A stretch of DNA of 64,000 nucleotides from Hyphomicrobiales bacterium (GCA_930633525.1 CAKNFP010000001.1:372001-436000); one strand, 5' to 3'. Shown: positions 26,337 through 35,086, counted from the stretch's first letter. Program-made: numbers and translations. Notes: generated by a model not told the origin, from the letters alone.

Positions 26337-27929
26337 ATGTCCGTCGAGAGCCTAGACATGCTAGAGGACCGCGCACCGTCTCATGGCGACCGCCGCCGCC
26401 CTGAGCCGCATGCCCCGGCTTTGCTGCGCGCGGAAGGCCTATGCAAGCAATATGGCGCGGTAACGGTTCTGTCGGAGATCTCTCTGGACATCGTTCCCGG
26501 TGAAATACACGCCATCATCGGAGAAAACGGCGCGGGCAAATCGACTTTGATGCGGCTCTTGTCCGGCTACGTCGACCCGACCCACGGTGCCCTGTTCCTG
26601 GAGGGTAAGCCGGTCAGCTTCGCCAATCCGCATGCGGCGCAGGATGCCGGAATCGCTCTCGTCCATCAGGAGATCCTTCTCGCCGATGGATTGACCGTCG
26701 CCGAAAACCTCTTCCTCGGGCAGGAGTTGACCCGGAACGGCATGGTCGATGACCGCGCCATGAGGCGCAGGGCATCGGAAAAACTCGCAGAACTCGGATG
26801 CCATATTTCTCCCAACGCGCTGGTGAAAAACGTCGCGCTGGCGGATCGCCAACTGGTGCAGATCGCCCGCGCGCTGCTCGATCACCACAAGCTGATGATT
26901 TTCGACGAGCCCACCGCCGTGCTGACCGGCGAAGAGGTCGAGAGGCTGCTCGAGATCATCTTTCGCCTGAAGTCCGAGGGCATCGCCGTTCTCTACATCA
27001 GCCATCGGCTCGATGAGGTGCAGAGGCTGGCCGACCGGGTGACCGTGCTGCGTGACGGTAAGATGGTCGGGACCTATCCGGGCCACAGGCTGAGCCAGAT
27101 GGAGATGGCGCAGCTCATGGTCGGCCGTGAACTGGCCGCGCTCTATCCCCCGAAAGGAGCGTTCGAGACGGCGGAGGCGATCCTCACCGTCAGGAACGCC
27201 CGTGTCGCGGGCCTCGCCGAAGACATCTCCTTCACTGTCCACAAGGGCGAAATCCTTGGCTTCGCTGGCATGATCGGCGCCGGCCGGACCGAACTGTTCG
27301 AGGGCATCGTGGGATTGCGCCCCGCTGTCGCGGATGTGGAGCTGAACGGCAAGCCCATCCGTATCCGCTCCCAGCGCGAGGCGATCGAGGCAGGCATCGG
27401 CTATCTGACCGAGGATCGCAAGGGCAAGGGGCTTTTGCTGCAGGAGCGCCTTGCGCCGAACCTGACGCTCTCGGCGCTCGCCCGCTTCCATCCAGGGCTC
27501 TACGTGCGCCGTGCCCGGGAAACCGAGGCGCTCGCGGAGGCGGTGGAGACTTACGACATCCGTCTCAAGAGCATGCGCGTCAGGGCTGGCCAGCTTTCGG
27601 GCGGCAACCAGCAAAAACTGCTGCTTGCAAAAGTGCTCCTGACCGATCCGTCAGTCGTCATCATCGACGAGCCGACACGCGGCATCGACATCGCCAACAA
27701 GGCGCAAATCTATTCCTTCATCCAGCAGCTCGTTGCCGAGGGCAAGGCCTGCATCGTCATCTCATCCGAGATGCAGGAGCTGATCGGCATCTGCAACCGC
27801 ATTCTCGTCATGCGCCAAGGCCGGATCACGGGCGAGGTCTCGGGAGACGAGATGACCGAAAAAAACATCGCATTGCTGGCGACCAGCGATGCTGGCGTTG
27901 AAAACATCGCGCAGGGGGGAAGATCATGA
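26337..27929 (+). CDS. Sugar-type ABC transporter ATP-binding protein, RbsA/MglA family
   Basis: A 530-residue tandem ATPase. Domain 1 has Walker A GENGAGKSTLMR and MIFDEPTAVLTGEEVE. Domain 2 has the family's degenerate Walker A (GMIGAGRTELFEGI) and signature LSGGNQQKLLLAKVLL, with Walker B VVIIDEPTRGIDIANKA. Two fused nucleotide-binding domains in one chain are normal for CUT2 importers. The ATG at 26337 lies four bases after the GntR stop, so the regulator and transporter are cotranscribed. It powers uptake with the permease and binding protein that follow. Confidence 0.95.
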   Translation: MSVESLDMLEDRAPSHGDRRRPEPHAPALLRAEGLCKQYGAVTVLSEISLDIVPGEIHAIIGENGAGKSTLMRLLSGYVDPTHGALFLEGKPVSFANPHAAQDAGIALVHQEILLADGLTVAENLFLGQELTRNGMVDDRAMRRRASEKLAELGCHISPNALVKNVALADRQLVQIARALLDHHKLMIFDEPTAVLTGEEVERLLEIIFRLKSEGIAVLYISHRLDEVQRLADRVTVLRDGKMVGTYPGHRLSQMEMAQLMVGRELAALYPPKGAFETAEAILTVRNARVAGLAEDISFTVHKGEILGFAGMIGAGRTELFEGIVGLRPAVADVELNGKPIRIRSQREAIEAGIGYLTEDRKGKGLLLQERLAPNLTLSALARFHPGLYVRRARETEALAEAVETYDIRLKSMRVRAGQLSGGNQQKLLLAKVLLTDPSVVIIDEPTRGIDIANKAQIYSFIQQLVAEGKACIVISSEMQELIGICNRILVMRQGRITGEVSGDEMTEKNIALLATSDAGVENIAQGGRS

Positions 27930-28918
27930 CAGCCATCAGCCAGACCGCCCGTCTCGGGCGCGACAGGGAATTCCATGTCACCTGGGCCGATGCGGGGCCG
28001 TTCCTCGCCCTTGTCGCGCTCCTGGCCATCGGCTTCGTCGTCAATCCCGATTTCCTCTCGGCCACCAATCTCGGCAATGTCATCACGCGTAGCGCCTTCA
28101 TCGCGATCATCGCCGTGGGCGCGACATTCGTGATTTCGTCCGGCGGGCTCGATCTTTCGGTCGGCTCGATGGCTGCCTTCATTACCGGCATCACCATCAT
28201 GTTCATGAACATGATGGCTCCAAATTACGGCGCCTGGGCCATTCCCGCCGGCATGGCGATGGCCCTTGTCGTTGGCGCGGCATGCGGGCTCGCCAACGGC
28301 CTGATCGTCACCGTCGGAAGGATCGAACCGTTCATCGCCACACTGGGGACGATGGGCATCTTCCGCGCCCTGATCACCTACATGTCAGACGGGGGAACGA
28401 TCCCGATCGCCCGCTCGCTGCGGGAAGCCTATCGGCCGGTCTATTTCGGTACCGTGGCCGGAATTCCGGTGCCCATCCTCATCTCGCTTGCTGTGGCGGC
28501 GATCGGCTCCTTCATCCTCTACAAAACGAAGTACGGCCGCAAATGCGCCGCCGTCGGCGCGAACGAGGACGTGGCCCGCTATTCGGGCATCTCCATCGTC
28601 AAGACCCGGACCGTGGCCTACGTGATCCAGGGCGTCTGCGTCGCGATCGCGGCCATCTGCTACGTGCCGCGCCTGGGTGCCGCGACGCCGACGACCGGGG
28701 TTCTTTGGGAACTGCAGGTCATCACCGCCGTCGTCATCGGCGGCACCGCCCTGCGAGGCGGCAAGGGGCGTGTCTGGGGGACGGTCGCCGGTGCCGTCAT
28801 CCTCGAACTCATCGCCAACCTGATGGTGCTTTCGGACTTCGTCTCCGAATACCTCGTGGCCGCGGTGCAGGGGAGCATCATCATCATCGCGATGCTCATA
28901 CAGAGGTTTTCCAAGTAG
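27926..28918 (+). CDS. Sugar-type ABC transporter permease, RbsC family
   Basis: A 330-residue hydrophobic protein with 8-10 membrane segments. RbsC features include FVISSGGLDLSVGSMAAF, NGLIVTVGRIEPFIATLGTMGIFR and the late GGTALRGGKGRVWGTVAGAVIL. It homodimerises to form the channel of a CUT2 importer. The ATG overlaps the ATPase stop (ATGA), as usual in these operons. Confidence 0.95.
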   Translation: MTAISQTARLGRDREFHVTWADAGPFLALVALLAIGFVVNPDFLSATNLGNVITRSAFIAIIAVGATFVISSGGLDLSVGSMAAFITGITIMFMNMMAPNYGAWAIPAGMAMALVVGAACGLANGLIVTVGRIEPFIATLGTMGIFRALITYMSDGGTIPIARSLREAYRPVYFGTVAGIPVPILISLAVAAIGSFILYKTKYGRKCAAVGANEDVARYSGISIVKTRTVAYVIQGVCVAIAAICYVPRLGAATPTTGVLWELQVITAVVIGGTALRGGKGRVWGTVAGAVILELIANLMVLSDFVSEYLVAAVQGSIIIIAMLIQRFSK

Positions 28919-28956
28919 CCCGCGTTTCGGACCAAGCGGGTTCCGTTTTCAAACGG
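28919..28956 (+). promoter_or_regulatory. Intercistronic hairpins between permease and binding-protein genes
   Basis: CCCGC (28919-28923) pairs with GCGGG (28936-28940), and CCGTTT (28943-28948) pairs with AAACGG (28951-28956). Stem-loops at this place in transporter operons can stabilise the mRNA of the abundant binding protein or limit read-through. The stems are short, so this is tentative. Confidence 0.35.
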
Positions 28957-28978
28957 TCCATTTCAATGGGAGGTATTC

Positions 28979-29932
28979 ATGTTGAGAGCAAGTTGGATTG
29001 CGACGGCTGCAATGAGCGCCTTGCTTGTCGCCGGCCAGGCCGGCGCGGCGGAGAAGAAGGTCGTTGCAGTGTCGATCCCGGCGGCCGACCATGGCTGGAC
29101 CGCGGGCGTCGTCTACCACGCGCAAGCCGCGGCCAAGGAAATCAATGCCGCCTTCCCGGGCGCGGTCGAAGTGGTCGTGAAGACCTCCCCGTCGGCCAGC
29201 GCTCAGGTGAGCGCGCTTGAAGATCTCTCGGCGGGCCGGAAGCTGGATGCGCTGGTCATTCTCCCGCATACCTCCGAGGAACTGACGATGCCGGTGAAGG
29301 CCGTCAAGGACGCCGGCACGTTCATCACGGTTGTCGACCGCGGTCTCAACGACGCGAGCATCCAGGACCTCTACGTGGCCGGCGACAACATCGCCGTGGG
29401 CAAGAACACGGCGAAGTATCTGGTCGACAAGCTCGGCGGCAAGGGCAACCTCGTTGTGCTTCGCGGCATCCCGACCGTGATCGACGACGAACGCATCAAG
29501 GGCTTTAAGGATGGCATCGAAGGCTCCGGCCTCAAGATCCTGGATATCCAGTACGCCAACTGGAACAGCGACGACGCCTTCAAGCTGATGCAGGACTATC
29601 TCGCCAAATATCCCCAAATCGATGCGGTCTGGGCCAATGACGACGATATGCTGCTCGGCGTGCTCGAGGCCGTCAAGGAATCGGGACGCAAGGATATCAA
29701 GTATGCGTTGGGCGGCAACGGCATGAAGGAAATCGTCAAGAAGGTCATCGACGGCGACGCGATGACGCCGGTCGAGACGCCTTATCCGCCGTCGATGATC
29801 AAGACCGCCATTTACATGACCGTCGCCAATCTCGTCGGACAAGCGCCGGTGCGCGGCGCCGTCAAGCTCGACGCGCCGCTGATCACCCAGAAAAACGCCA
29901 AGGAATTCTACTTCCCGGATTCCCCCTTCTGA
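28979..29932 (+). CDS. Sugar-type ABC transporter substrate-binding protein, RbsB family
   Basis: A 317-residue periplasmic protein. It has a Sec signal peptide (MLRASWIATAAMSALLVAGQAGA) followed by a type I binding-protein fold: VVAVSIPAADHGWTAGVVYHA, LDALVILPHTSEEL, and the hinge NWNSDDAFKLMQDYLAKYPQIDAVWANDD. GGGAGG precedes the ATG. It captures the solute for the RbsA/RbsC pair. Ligand residues cannot be matched to a known sugar from sequence alone. Confidence 0.93.
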   Translation: MLRASWIATAAMSALLVAGQAGAAEKKVVAVSIPAADHGWTAGVVYHAQAAAKEINAAFPGAVEVVVKTSPSASAQVSALEDLSAGRKLDALVILPHTSEELTMPVKAVKDAGTFITVVDRGLNDASIQDLYVAGDNIAVGKNTAKYLVDKLGGKGNLVVLRGIPTVIDDERIKGFKDGIEGSGLKILDIQYANWNSDDAFKLMQDYLAKYPQIDAVWANDDDMLLGVLEAVKESGRKDIKYALGGNGMKEIVKKVIDGDAMTPVETPYPPSMIKTAIYMTVANLVGQAPVRGAVKLDAPLITQKNAKEFYFPDSPF

Positions 29933-29949
29933 GTACTCTAAAACCCAAA

Positions 29950-29975
29950 GCGGGGCGGTGGCGTTGCCGTCCCGC
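29950..29975 (+). terminator. Stem-loop between binding-protein and DJ-1 genes
   Basis: GCGGGGCGG (29950-29958) pairs with CCGTCCCGC (29967-29975) with one G-U wobble and an eight-base loop. There is no T-run, so it may be an attenuator or mRNA-stabilising hairpin rather than a full terminator. Confidence 0.4.
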
Positions 29976-30002
29976 ATAACCGAACTGGAGGAGGACTTCA
30001 TT

Positions 30003-30596
30003 TTGCCAGGCAAGAAAATCCTGATGCTGACCGGTGAATTCACCGAGGAGTACGAGATCTTTGTATTCCAGCAGGCGATGGAAGCGGTGGGGCACACCGT
30101 GCATGTTGTCTGTCCCGACAAGAATGCCGGCGACCTGATCAAGACATCGTTGCACGATTTCGAGGGCGATCAGACCTATACGGAAAAGCTCGGTCACTAT
30201 GCCCTGATCAACAAGACGTTTTCTGACGCCGAACGGCAGCTCGACCAGTACCACGCCGTCTACTGCGCCGGCGGGCGCGGCCCTGAATACATCCGCACGG
30301 ATAAGCGGGTTCAGGCGATCGTCCGTTATTTCCACGAGACCCAGAAGCCGATTTTCACGATCTGCCACGGCGTTCAGATCCTGATTGCGGTGGATGGCGT
30401 TGTGCGCGGGAAGAAGGTCGCGGCTCTCGGCGCCTGCGAGCCGGAGGTCATCCTTGCCGGCGGCACCTACATCGATTTGTCGCCAACGGAAGCCTATGTC
30501 GATGGAACGATGGTCTCGGCCAAGGGCTGGACCGCGCTCGCGGCCTTCATTCGGGAATGCCTGAAAGTGCTCGGCACCGAAATCCGTCACAACTGA
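30003..30596 (+). CDS. DJ-1/PfpI family protein
   Basis: A 197-residue DJ-1/PfpI-superfamily protein. It opens with KKILMLTGEFTEEYEIFVFQQAM, which contains the early conserved Glu; the nucleophile elbow is FTICHGVQILIA (Cys) and the C-terminus is YVDGTMVSAKGW. Members are deglycase, glyoxalase-III, chaperone or isonitrile-hydratase-like. The TTG start at 30003 is favoured by a perfect GGAGGAGG eight bases upstream; the codons before it are non-conserved. It follows the RbsABC-type genes, so it may act on a reactive aldehyde or ketose arising from the imported compound (inference). Confidence 0.82.
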   Translation: MPGKKILMLTGEFTEEYEIFVFQQAMEAVGHTVHVVCPDKNAGDLIKTSLHDFEGDQTYTEKLGHYALINKTFSDAERQLDQYHAVYCAGGRGPEYIRTDKRVQAIVRYFHETQKPIFTICHGVQILIAVDGVVRGKKVAALGACEPEVILAGGTYIDLSPTEAYVDGTMVSAKGWTALAAFIRECLKVLGTEIRHN

Positions 30597-30876
30597 TCTC
30601 ACCACATCAGCTGCTGCCGTGTTACGCCGTAGGGCGGCAGCAGCGATCACCATGGCCGCCGGTGGTCGGCAATCTCGCGCCCGAACCCAATGGCGCGAAG
30701 TTGTCGCAACAGGCGTCCGGCGCCCTTCGGCTCGCCGCGTCCCAAGTCGTTCGCGGACACGGCAAATGGAGCCAAGTCACCGCTTCGTGTTTCCGCTCGC
30801 CTACTCCTTTCGGCTACTATGGGAAAGGCGCTTGGACAAATGCGCCCACGCCGCCATCAGCCGCGGAGGGCCTCCA

Positions 30877-31083
30877 ATGAACTCTCTGAGTTTTACCTGC
30901 ACCATCTGCGGTCATGTCTGTGTCGAGAACGAGGTCAAACCGCTCGGGCGCTTCTGCATATGCCCGGTCTGCGCGGCCGTGATCCCGATGCCCATATTGG
31001 GGAGAGAGTCCCGCTGGTGGCTGACGGACCCTCCCTATCCGTCGAGCAGCACACACCAAAATACTGGGCAAACGAAACACTAG
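30877..31083 (+). CDS. Small zinc-ribbon protein of unknown function
   Basis: A 68-residue protein. CTICGHVC and CICPVC form a four-cysteine zinc-ribbon pattern (C-x2-C ... C-x2-C) near the N-terminus, followed by a short proline- and serine-rich tail. CGGAGGG precedes the ATG by six bases. The 280 bases before it (30597-30876) hold no other recognised gene. It could be a nucleic-acid- or protein-binding accessory factor; nothing in the context assigns a role. Confidence 0.55.
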   Translation: MNSLSFTCTICGHVCVENEVKPLGRFCICPVCAAVIPMPILGRESRWWLTDPPYPSSSTHQNTGQTKH

Positions 31084-31141
31084 GGCGTTGCCGCCGATCA
31101 GGAAGCCCAGATTGCGAGAATTGGACTCTTGGTCGCGCTGC

Positions 31142-32440
31142 TCAAAAGGCTCGTTCGAGGAACATTTGAACAGAGGTCTGGCGCGCGGCCAGGGAAGCTG
31201 AGATGACGCGGCTCAGGATCTCGGTACTTTGCCATGCGGTTGAACCCTCCACACCAACCTTGAAGCCCCTGACGGGCTTCCAGACCAGGTTCGCTGACAA
31301 TCGGTCGATCCTGATATGTCCGGTCTGAGAGCCGGAAAACGGCAGGGAGAGATCGTAGCGGCTGACATAGGCGTTTGTGGACCAGGTATCGGACAAGTCG
31401 TGGCCGATCGACAGGACGCCCGACCAGCCTCGCGTCGCCTCTCCAATCGCAAGCAGCGGAAGCACCGCCCGACGATCGAGCTGCGAGCCAATATAGGGAG
31501 CAGCGTCGATCGCTCCCGCGACCTGGCCGGATAGCGTTGTATTCCGTCCGAAAAACGCATGCTGCCAAGTCGCCCCGATGATGGCGGCCCTGCCGAGGCG
31601 GCGTGACGAGCCGGCCGTGAGTCGCTGTTCATGCAGAGCGACGGCGCCATGGATGGTGAGCGCGCCGTCATCATAGAGAAGTCTGGCCACACCGTCCGGC
31701 ATGCGCGCGCCACGGGAAAAACCCAAGGCGCTCTGGTCGCTTTCAAGGGTTTCAGCGGACAGTGAAAACTGAAGCGTATCGGTGAGACGACGATTGACGC
31801 CAAAGAGCCCGACTGTGCGGCTTGGAACACGGCCGACCAGAACGAAATCCTCTCCCGTCCAGAAATCAAACCAGGACGATGTGACGCCGGCGGTGAACGG
31901 CCCCAACGTCAAGCTCGCTTCCTCGAGCGTCGGATTGTCGTCGCTTGTGGTATCGAACATGAGTTCGATCGCGGTGGACAGATAGAGCCCGCTAGCCAGA
32001 GCCTGTCCACTTTCCAGCCGAAGCGATGCCGTGATCGGAAATGTGGTCACATCGGGGGAGACGCGCCCCGCGCCCGTTAGCGGGACCTTGATCCGATACC
32101 AGTCGTATTGCACGCCAGTCGCCAGCGTACCTGCGATCGCAACGCAGGTCTCCGATCCCGGGACATAGAAGCCGGCAGGGGCGCCGTTCTCGTCGTCCTC
32201 CTCCTCCTCATCATCGCCGTCGTCATCCGGATCATTTGCATCCGCTGCCTTGCCGGGAATCAGTGGACTTTGTTCTGGTGCCGATACCACGCAGCCTTGC
32301 AGCGCGGAGCGTCGCTTGACGGCGGCGAGGGCGCCTGTCGCGGCCTGCGGCCCGAGAAGGCTGACAAGCGCGGCGATGACACCGGGATGTAAGAACGAGC
32401 GATGTCCCATTGCCGTCACTGAAGACATTCCGCGACTCAT
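31142..32440 (-). CDS. Alphaproteobacterial porin-like outer-membrane protein with acidic linker
   Basis: A 432-residue outer-membrane beta-barrel candidate. A signal peptide (about residues 11-40, HPGVIAALVSLLGPQAATGALA) is followed by a very acidic low-complexity tract (DPDDDGDDEEEEDDENG) and then APAGFYVPGSETCVAIAG, which matches the N-terminal strand motif of alphaproteobacterial porins (GFYYIPGTDTC in typical members). Alternating hydrophobic strands run to a C-terminal Phe (MFLERAF), the usual barrel-assembly signal. The start is uncertain (32440, 32428 or 32410; the frame is open to 32575); 32440 was chosen. Typical family members lack the acidic linker. Confidence 0.78.
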   Translation of the reverse strand: MSRGMSSVTAMGHRSFLHPGVIAALVSLLGPQAATGALAAVKRRSALQGCVVSAPEQSPLIPGKAADANDPDDDGDDEEEEDDENGAPAGFYVPGSETCVAIAGTLATGVQYDWYRIKVPLTGAGRVSPDVTTFPITASLRLESGQALASGLYLSTAIELMFDTTSDDNPTLEEASLTLGPFTAGVTSSWFDFWTGEDFVLVGRVPSRTVGLFGVNRRLTDTLQFSLSAETLESDQSALGFSRGARMPDGVARLLYDDGALTIHGAVALHEQRLTAGSSRRLGRAAIIGATWQHAFFGRNTTLSGQVAGAIDAAPYIGSQLDRRAVLPLLAIGEATRGWSGVLSIGHDLSDTWSTNAYVSRYDLSLPFSGSQTGHIRIDRLSANLVWKPVRGFKVGVEGSTAWQSTEILSRVISASLAARQTSVQMFLERAF

Positions 32441-32568
32441 CGGCGCCTTGCATCCTTTTGAGGGCGGCGGCGGCGGCATGCAATAGCCGACAAGCTCGCT
32501 ACGGACTTGGGAAGCCACAATATGCGGCCGAGCGCTTTCGCTCGTTACGCCTGTTCGCGTCTGGAAGG

Positions 32569-32597
32569 TTGACAACGCGGCATAAATTGCGTTGATA
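32569..32597 (+). promoter_or_regulatory. Candidate promoter for the VOC gene
   Basis: TTGACA (32569-32574) is followed after 17 bases by TTGATA (32592-32597). The -35 is perfect and the -10 weak. It lies about 130 bases before the VOC-gene ATG, in the 284-bp gap between divergent genes, which otherwise shows nothing notable. Confidence 0.35.
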
Positions 32598-32724
32598 TCA
32601 ACTTAAATGAGGCGTGTCTGTCGCCGCTTCACAAGTGCTTCGCCCGGATCGCCAGCGGTTCGGCGAGCCTTGGCAATTCAATCTCGCCCACACTTCGAGA
32701 ACCCGACCAAAACAGGAGACGACC

Positions 32725-33168
32725 ATGAAGATCGTGACCAGCCTGAGCTTTCGGGGCCAATGCCGCGAGGCATTCGAGTTCTACGCCAAGGTCCTGGGTG
32801 GAAAGATCACCGCGGCGATGCCCTATGGCGATGCGCCTCCGGGCATGCCGATCACCGATGAGAAATACAAAACCTGGCTGATGCATTGCTGGCTCGAAGT
32901 CGGCGACCAGGCGTTGATGGGCGCTGACATGGATGTCGAATGGGCGCGCAACATCGACAAGCCCAAGAACGGCTTCGATGTGACCCTGCACACCACTGAC
33001 AAGGCAGAGGGCCAGCGCTGGTTCCAGCAGCTGTCCGAAGGCGGGAAAGCAGTCATGCCGTTCGGCGAAACCTTCTGGTCGCCCGGCTTTGGCTCCCTGA
33101 TCGACCGGTTCGGCGTGCCCTGGATGGTGAACACCATCCCTTCGGCCGGTTGGAAGCCGCAGGGCTGA
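32725..33168 (+). CDS. VOC superfamily protein (PhnB/glyoxalase-like)
   Basis: A 147-residue protein of the PhnB-like branch of the vicinal-oxygen-chelate fold. The start MKIVTSLSFRGQCREAFEFYAKVLGGKI is the typical first beta-alpha-beta unit; NGFDVTLHTTDKAEGQRWFQQLSEGG and ETFWSPGFGSLIDRFGVPWMVNT close the domain. Members are often dimeric and of unknown reaction. ACAGGAGACGACC gives a good ribosome-binding site for ATG 32725; a GTG-type start at 32614 lacks support. It appears monocistronic. Confidence 0.9.
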   Translation: MKIVTSLSFRGQCREAFEFYAKVLGGKITAAMPYGDAPPGMPITDEKYKTWLMHCWLEVGDQALMGADMDVEWARNIDKPKNGFDVTLHTTDKAEGQRWFQQLSEGGKAVMPFGETFWSPGFGSLIDRFGVPWMVNTIPSAGWKPQG

Positions 33169-33274
33169 TCCCGCCCAAAGCCGCCGGCCGGTGCTCGGCT
33201 TCAACTTCCGCGAGTGGTGGTGGCTTGAAAAACCAGCACCGCTCGCCGGAGCCGGGGGCCGTGTTCGCCCAAAA

Positions 33275-33979
33275 TCAAACCGAGCGGGTGATACCGCCGT
33301 CGACCCGGATATTCTGCCCGGTGATGTAGCCGGCGGCATCCGACAGGAGAAACGCGATGGTCGCGGCGATTTCGTCCGCCTTGCCGTAACGGCCCATCGG
33401 CACGCTATCGCGCCGCTCATCGGTCGCCGGCAGGCTGTCGATCCAGCCGGGAAGCACGTTGTTCATGCGGATGTTCTTCGCCGCATAATTGTCCGCGAAG
33501 ATCTTGGTGAAGCTCGCGAGGCCCGCCCGGAACACGGCCGAGGTCGGGAACATCGGGGAGGGTTCGAGGGCCCATGCTGTCGAGATATTGACGATGGCGC
33601 CCGCGCCCTGCGTTTCCATGATCGGCGTCACCAGTCGGATCGGCCGCACGGCGCTCAGAAAGTAAACGTCCATCCCCTTGTGCCAGTCCTCGTCCGGAAT
33701 TTCGAGGATCGGCGCGCGCGGGCCATGACCGGCGGAGTTGACCAGCGCGTCGATCCGCCCCCATTTCTCCATCGCCAGATCGACGAGCCGCTTTACGTCG
33801 TCGTTCACCAGATTCGAGCCGGTGACGCCGAGGCCGCCCAATGCCTTCGCAAGAGCCTCGCCCTTTCCCGATGAAGACAGGATGGCGACGCGGTAGCCGT
33901 CCTGCGCCAGTTTCCGTGCGGCAGCAGCCCCCATACCGGAACCGCCGGCTGTGACGAGCGCAACTTTTTCTACAGACAT
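33275..33979 (-). CDS. Short-chain dehydrogenase/reductase-family protein with altered catalytic motif
   Basis: A 234-residue SDR. The coenzyme motif is VTAGGSGMGAAAA, the NNAG-like motif is NSAGHG, and the C-terminal GYITGQNIRVDGG is classical. The active-site segment that should read Y-x-x-x-K is PTSAVFRAGLASF, so Tyr appears replaced by Ser and Lys by Arg, while the Ser in VNISTAW is kept. Either an unusual subgroup with different proton chemistry or a non-catalytic member is possible. It is divergent from a LysR regulator whose gene begins about 100 bases away. Confidence 0.88.
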   Translation of the reverse strand: MSVEKVALVTAGGSGMGAAAARKLAQDGYRVAILSSSGKGEALAKALGGLGVTGSNLVNDDVKRLVDLAMEKWGRIDALVNSAGHGPRAPILEIPDEDWHKGMDVYFLSAVRPIRLVTPIMETQGAGAIVNISTAWALEPSPMFPTSAVFRAGLASFTKIFADNYAAKNIRMNNVLPGWIDSLPATDERRDSVPMGRYGKADEIAATIAFLLSDAAGYITGQNIRVDGGITRSV

Positions 33980-34059
33980 GCCTGTCTCCTACATCCATAT
34001 TTGGAAGGCATTGTGCCAAAGTCACAGCAGACTTTCGCGCCAGAAAGAAACGCGCTATG

Positions 34060-34076
34060 CTGTAGAAAATCTATAG
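34060..34076. promoter_or_regulatory. Candidate LysR-box between SDR and LysR genes
   Basis: CTGTAG-AAAAT-CTATAG is an imperfect palindrome containing the T-N11-A pattern of LysR-type binding sites. It lies in the divergent intergenic region, just before the LysR start. The match is short and AT-rich, so it is only tentative. Confidence 0.35.
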
Positions 34077-34081
34077 GCTCA

Positions 34082-35008
34082 ATGATCCCCTCTCGACGCA
34101 AATTGCCCCCGCTGAACGCCCTGCGGGCTTTCGAGGTCGCTGGCCGCAGGCTGAGCTTCCGCGCCGCCGCCGAGGAATTGGGCGTCACGCAGGGAGCGGT
34201 CGCGCAGCAGGTGCGCGCGCTGGAAGAACATCTCGGACTCCCGTTGTTCCATCGGCTGCCGCGGGGCCTTTCGCTCACGCCGCTGGGCAGGACTTATCTC
34301 GCAGAGGTGGCGCGCGCCTTCGACACGCTCGGTGAGGCGACGGGACGGCTTCTTACGCGTTCGGACACAGTCACGATCAGCGTGACGCCGACCGTCGCCA
34401 CGCGGCTTCTGATCCCGCGGCTGGCTGAACTTCAAAGCGATCTCCCTGGGATCGAGCTGCGAACGGTCGCCACCGAGGCATTGTCCGATTTCGACCGCGA
34501 CAATGTGGACATCGCGGTGCGCCTGACCCGCCCGCCTTTCCCGTCGACGCTCGAGGCGAGACTGCTGTTTCGGCAGGAGCTGGTCGCGGTCGCCAGCCCG
34601 CATCTGGTCAAGGACCAGCCTTTGCCACTGAGCGGTGAGCAACTTCGGCGCATGCCGCTTTTGCACGACTCGCAGAACTGCTGGCCCGACTTTCTGCAAT
34701 GGCGAGGCAAGCTGCCCGGCGCGGTATTCAACCAGACGACCCTGGCCTTGGATGCGGTGCTGGCTGGCCAAGGCGTTGCTCTGGCGTGCAGGGCCTTCGT
34801 GGCGTCCGACATCGAGGCCGGACGGCTGGTTCAGGTCACCGAGCGGACGATGGCGAGAGAACCGGATTATTTCCTTGTCCGGAAACGAACGACGTCGCCC
34901 AGAAAGGCGATCGATGCGGTATGGGCATGGTGTTCCGAACGGTTGCACACCGCGGAATCGCCTCGTTCCCTGGCGCGGGACGAAATGGCTGGTGGTCGTC
35001 GCGTTTGA
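34082..35008 (+). CDS. LysR-family transcriptional regulator (GcvA-like)
   Basis: A 308-residue regulator. The N-terminal winged helix-turn-helix is LPPLNALRAFEVAGRRLSFRAAAEELGVTQGAVAQQVRALE, close to the GcvA branch, and the LysR substrate-binding domain runs from about residue 95 (TVTISVTPTVATRLLIPRL). The ATG at 34082 starts the conserved domain; a longer frame from 34001 adds unrelated residues over the promoter. It is divergent from an SDR gene that it probably controls. Confidence 0.92.
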   Translation: MIPSRRKLPPLNALRAFEVAGRRLSFRAAAEELGVTQGAVAQQVRALEEHLGLPLFHRLPRGLSLTPLGRTYLAEVARAFDTLGEATGRLLTRSDTVTISVTPTVATRLLIPRLAELQSDLPGIELRTVATEALSDFDRDNVDIAVRLTRPPFPSTLEARLLFRQELVAVASPHLVKDQPLPLSGEQLRRMPLLHDSQNCWPDFLQWRGKLPGAVFNQTTLALDAVLAGQGVALACRAFVASDIEAGRLVQVTERTMAREPDYFLVRKRTTSPRKAIDAVWAWCSERLHTAESPRSLARDEMAGGRRV

Positions 35009-35072
35009 GGGGCACGCCATAAGCAAGGCCGCCGCTCGCTATGTGCAAATATACAGTTTTTAATTGATATAG

Positions 35073-35086
35073 TGTGTAATCACACA
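35073..35086. promoter_or_regulatory. Short palindrome upstream of the M20 gene
   Basis: TGTGTAATCACACA is a perfect 5-bp-arm inverted repeat with a 4-base centre, inside an AT-rich promoter-like stretch about 35 bases before the M20 hydrolase start. It could be an operator for the transport and catabolic operon that follows; the cognate regulator is unknown. Confidence 0.4.
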
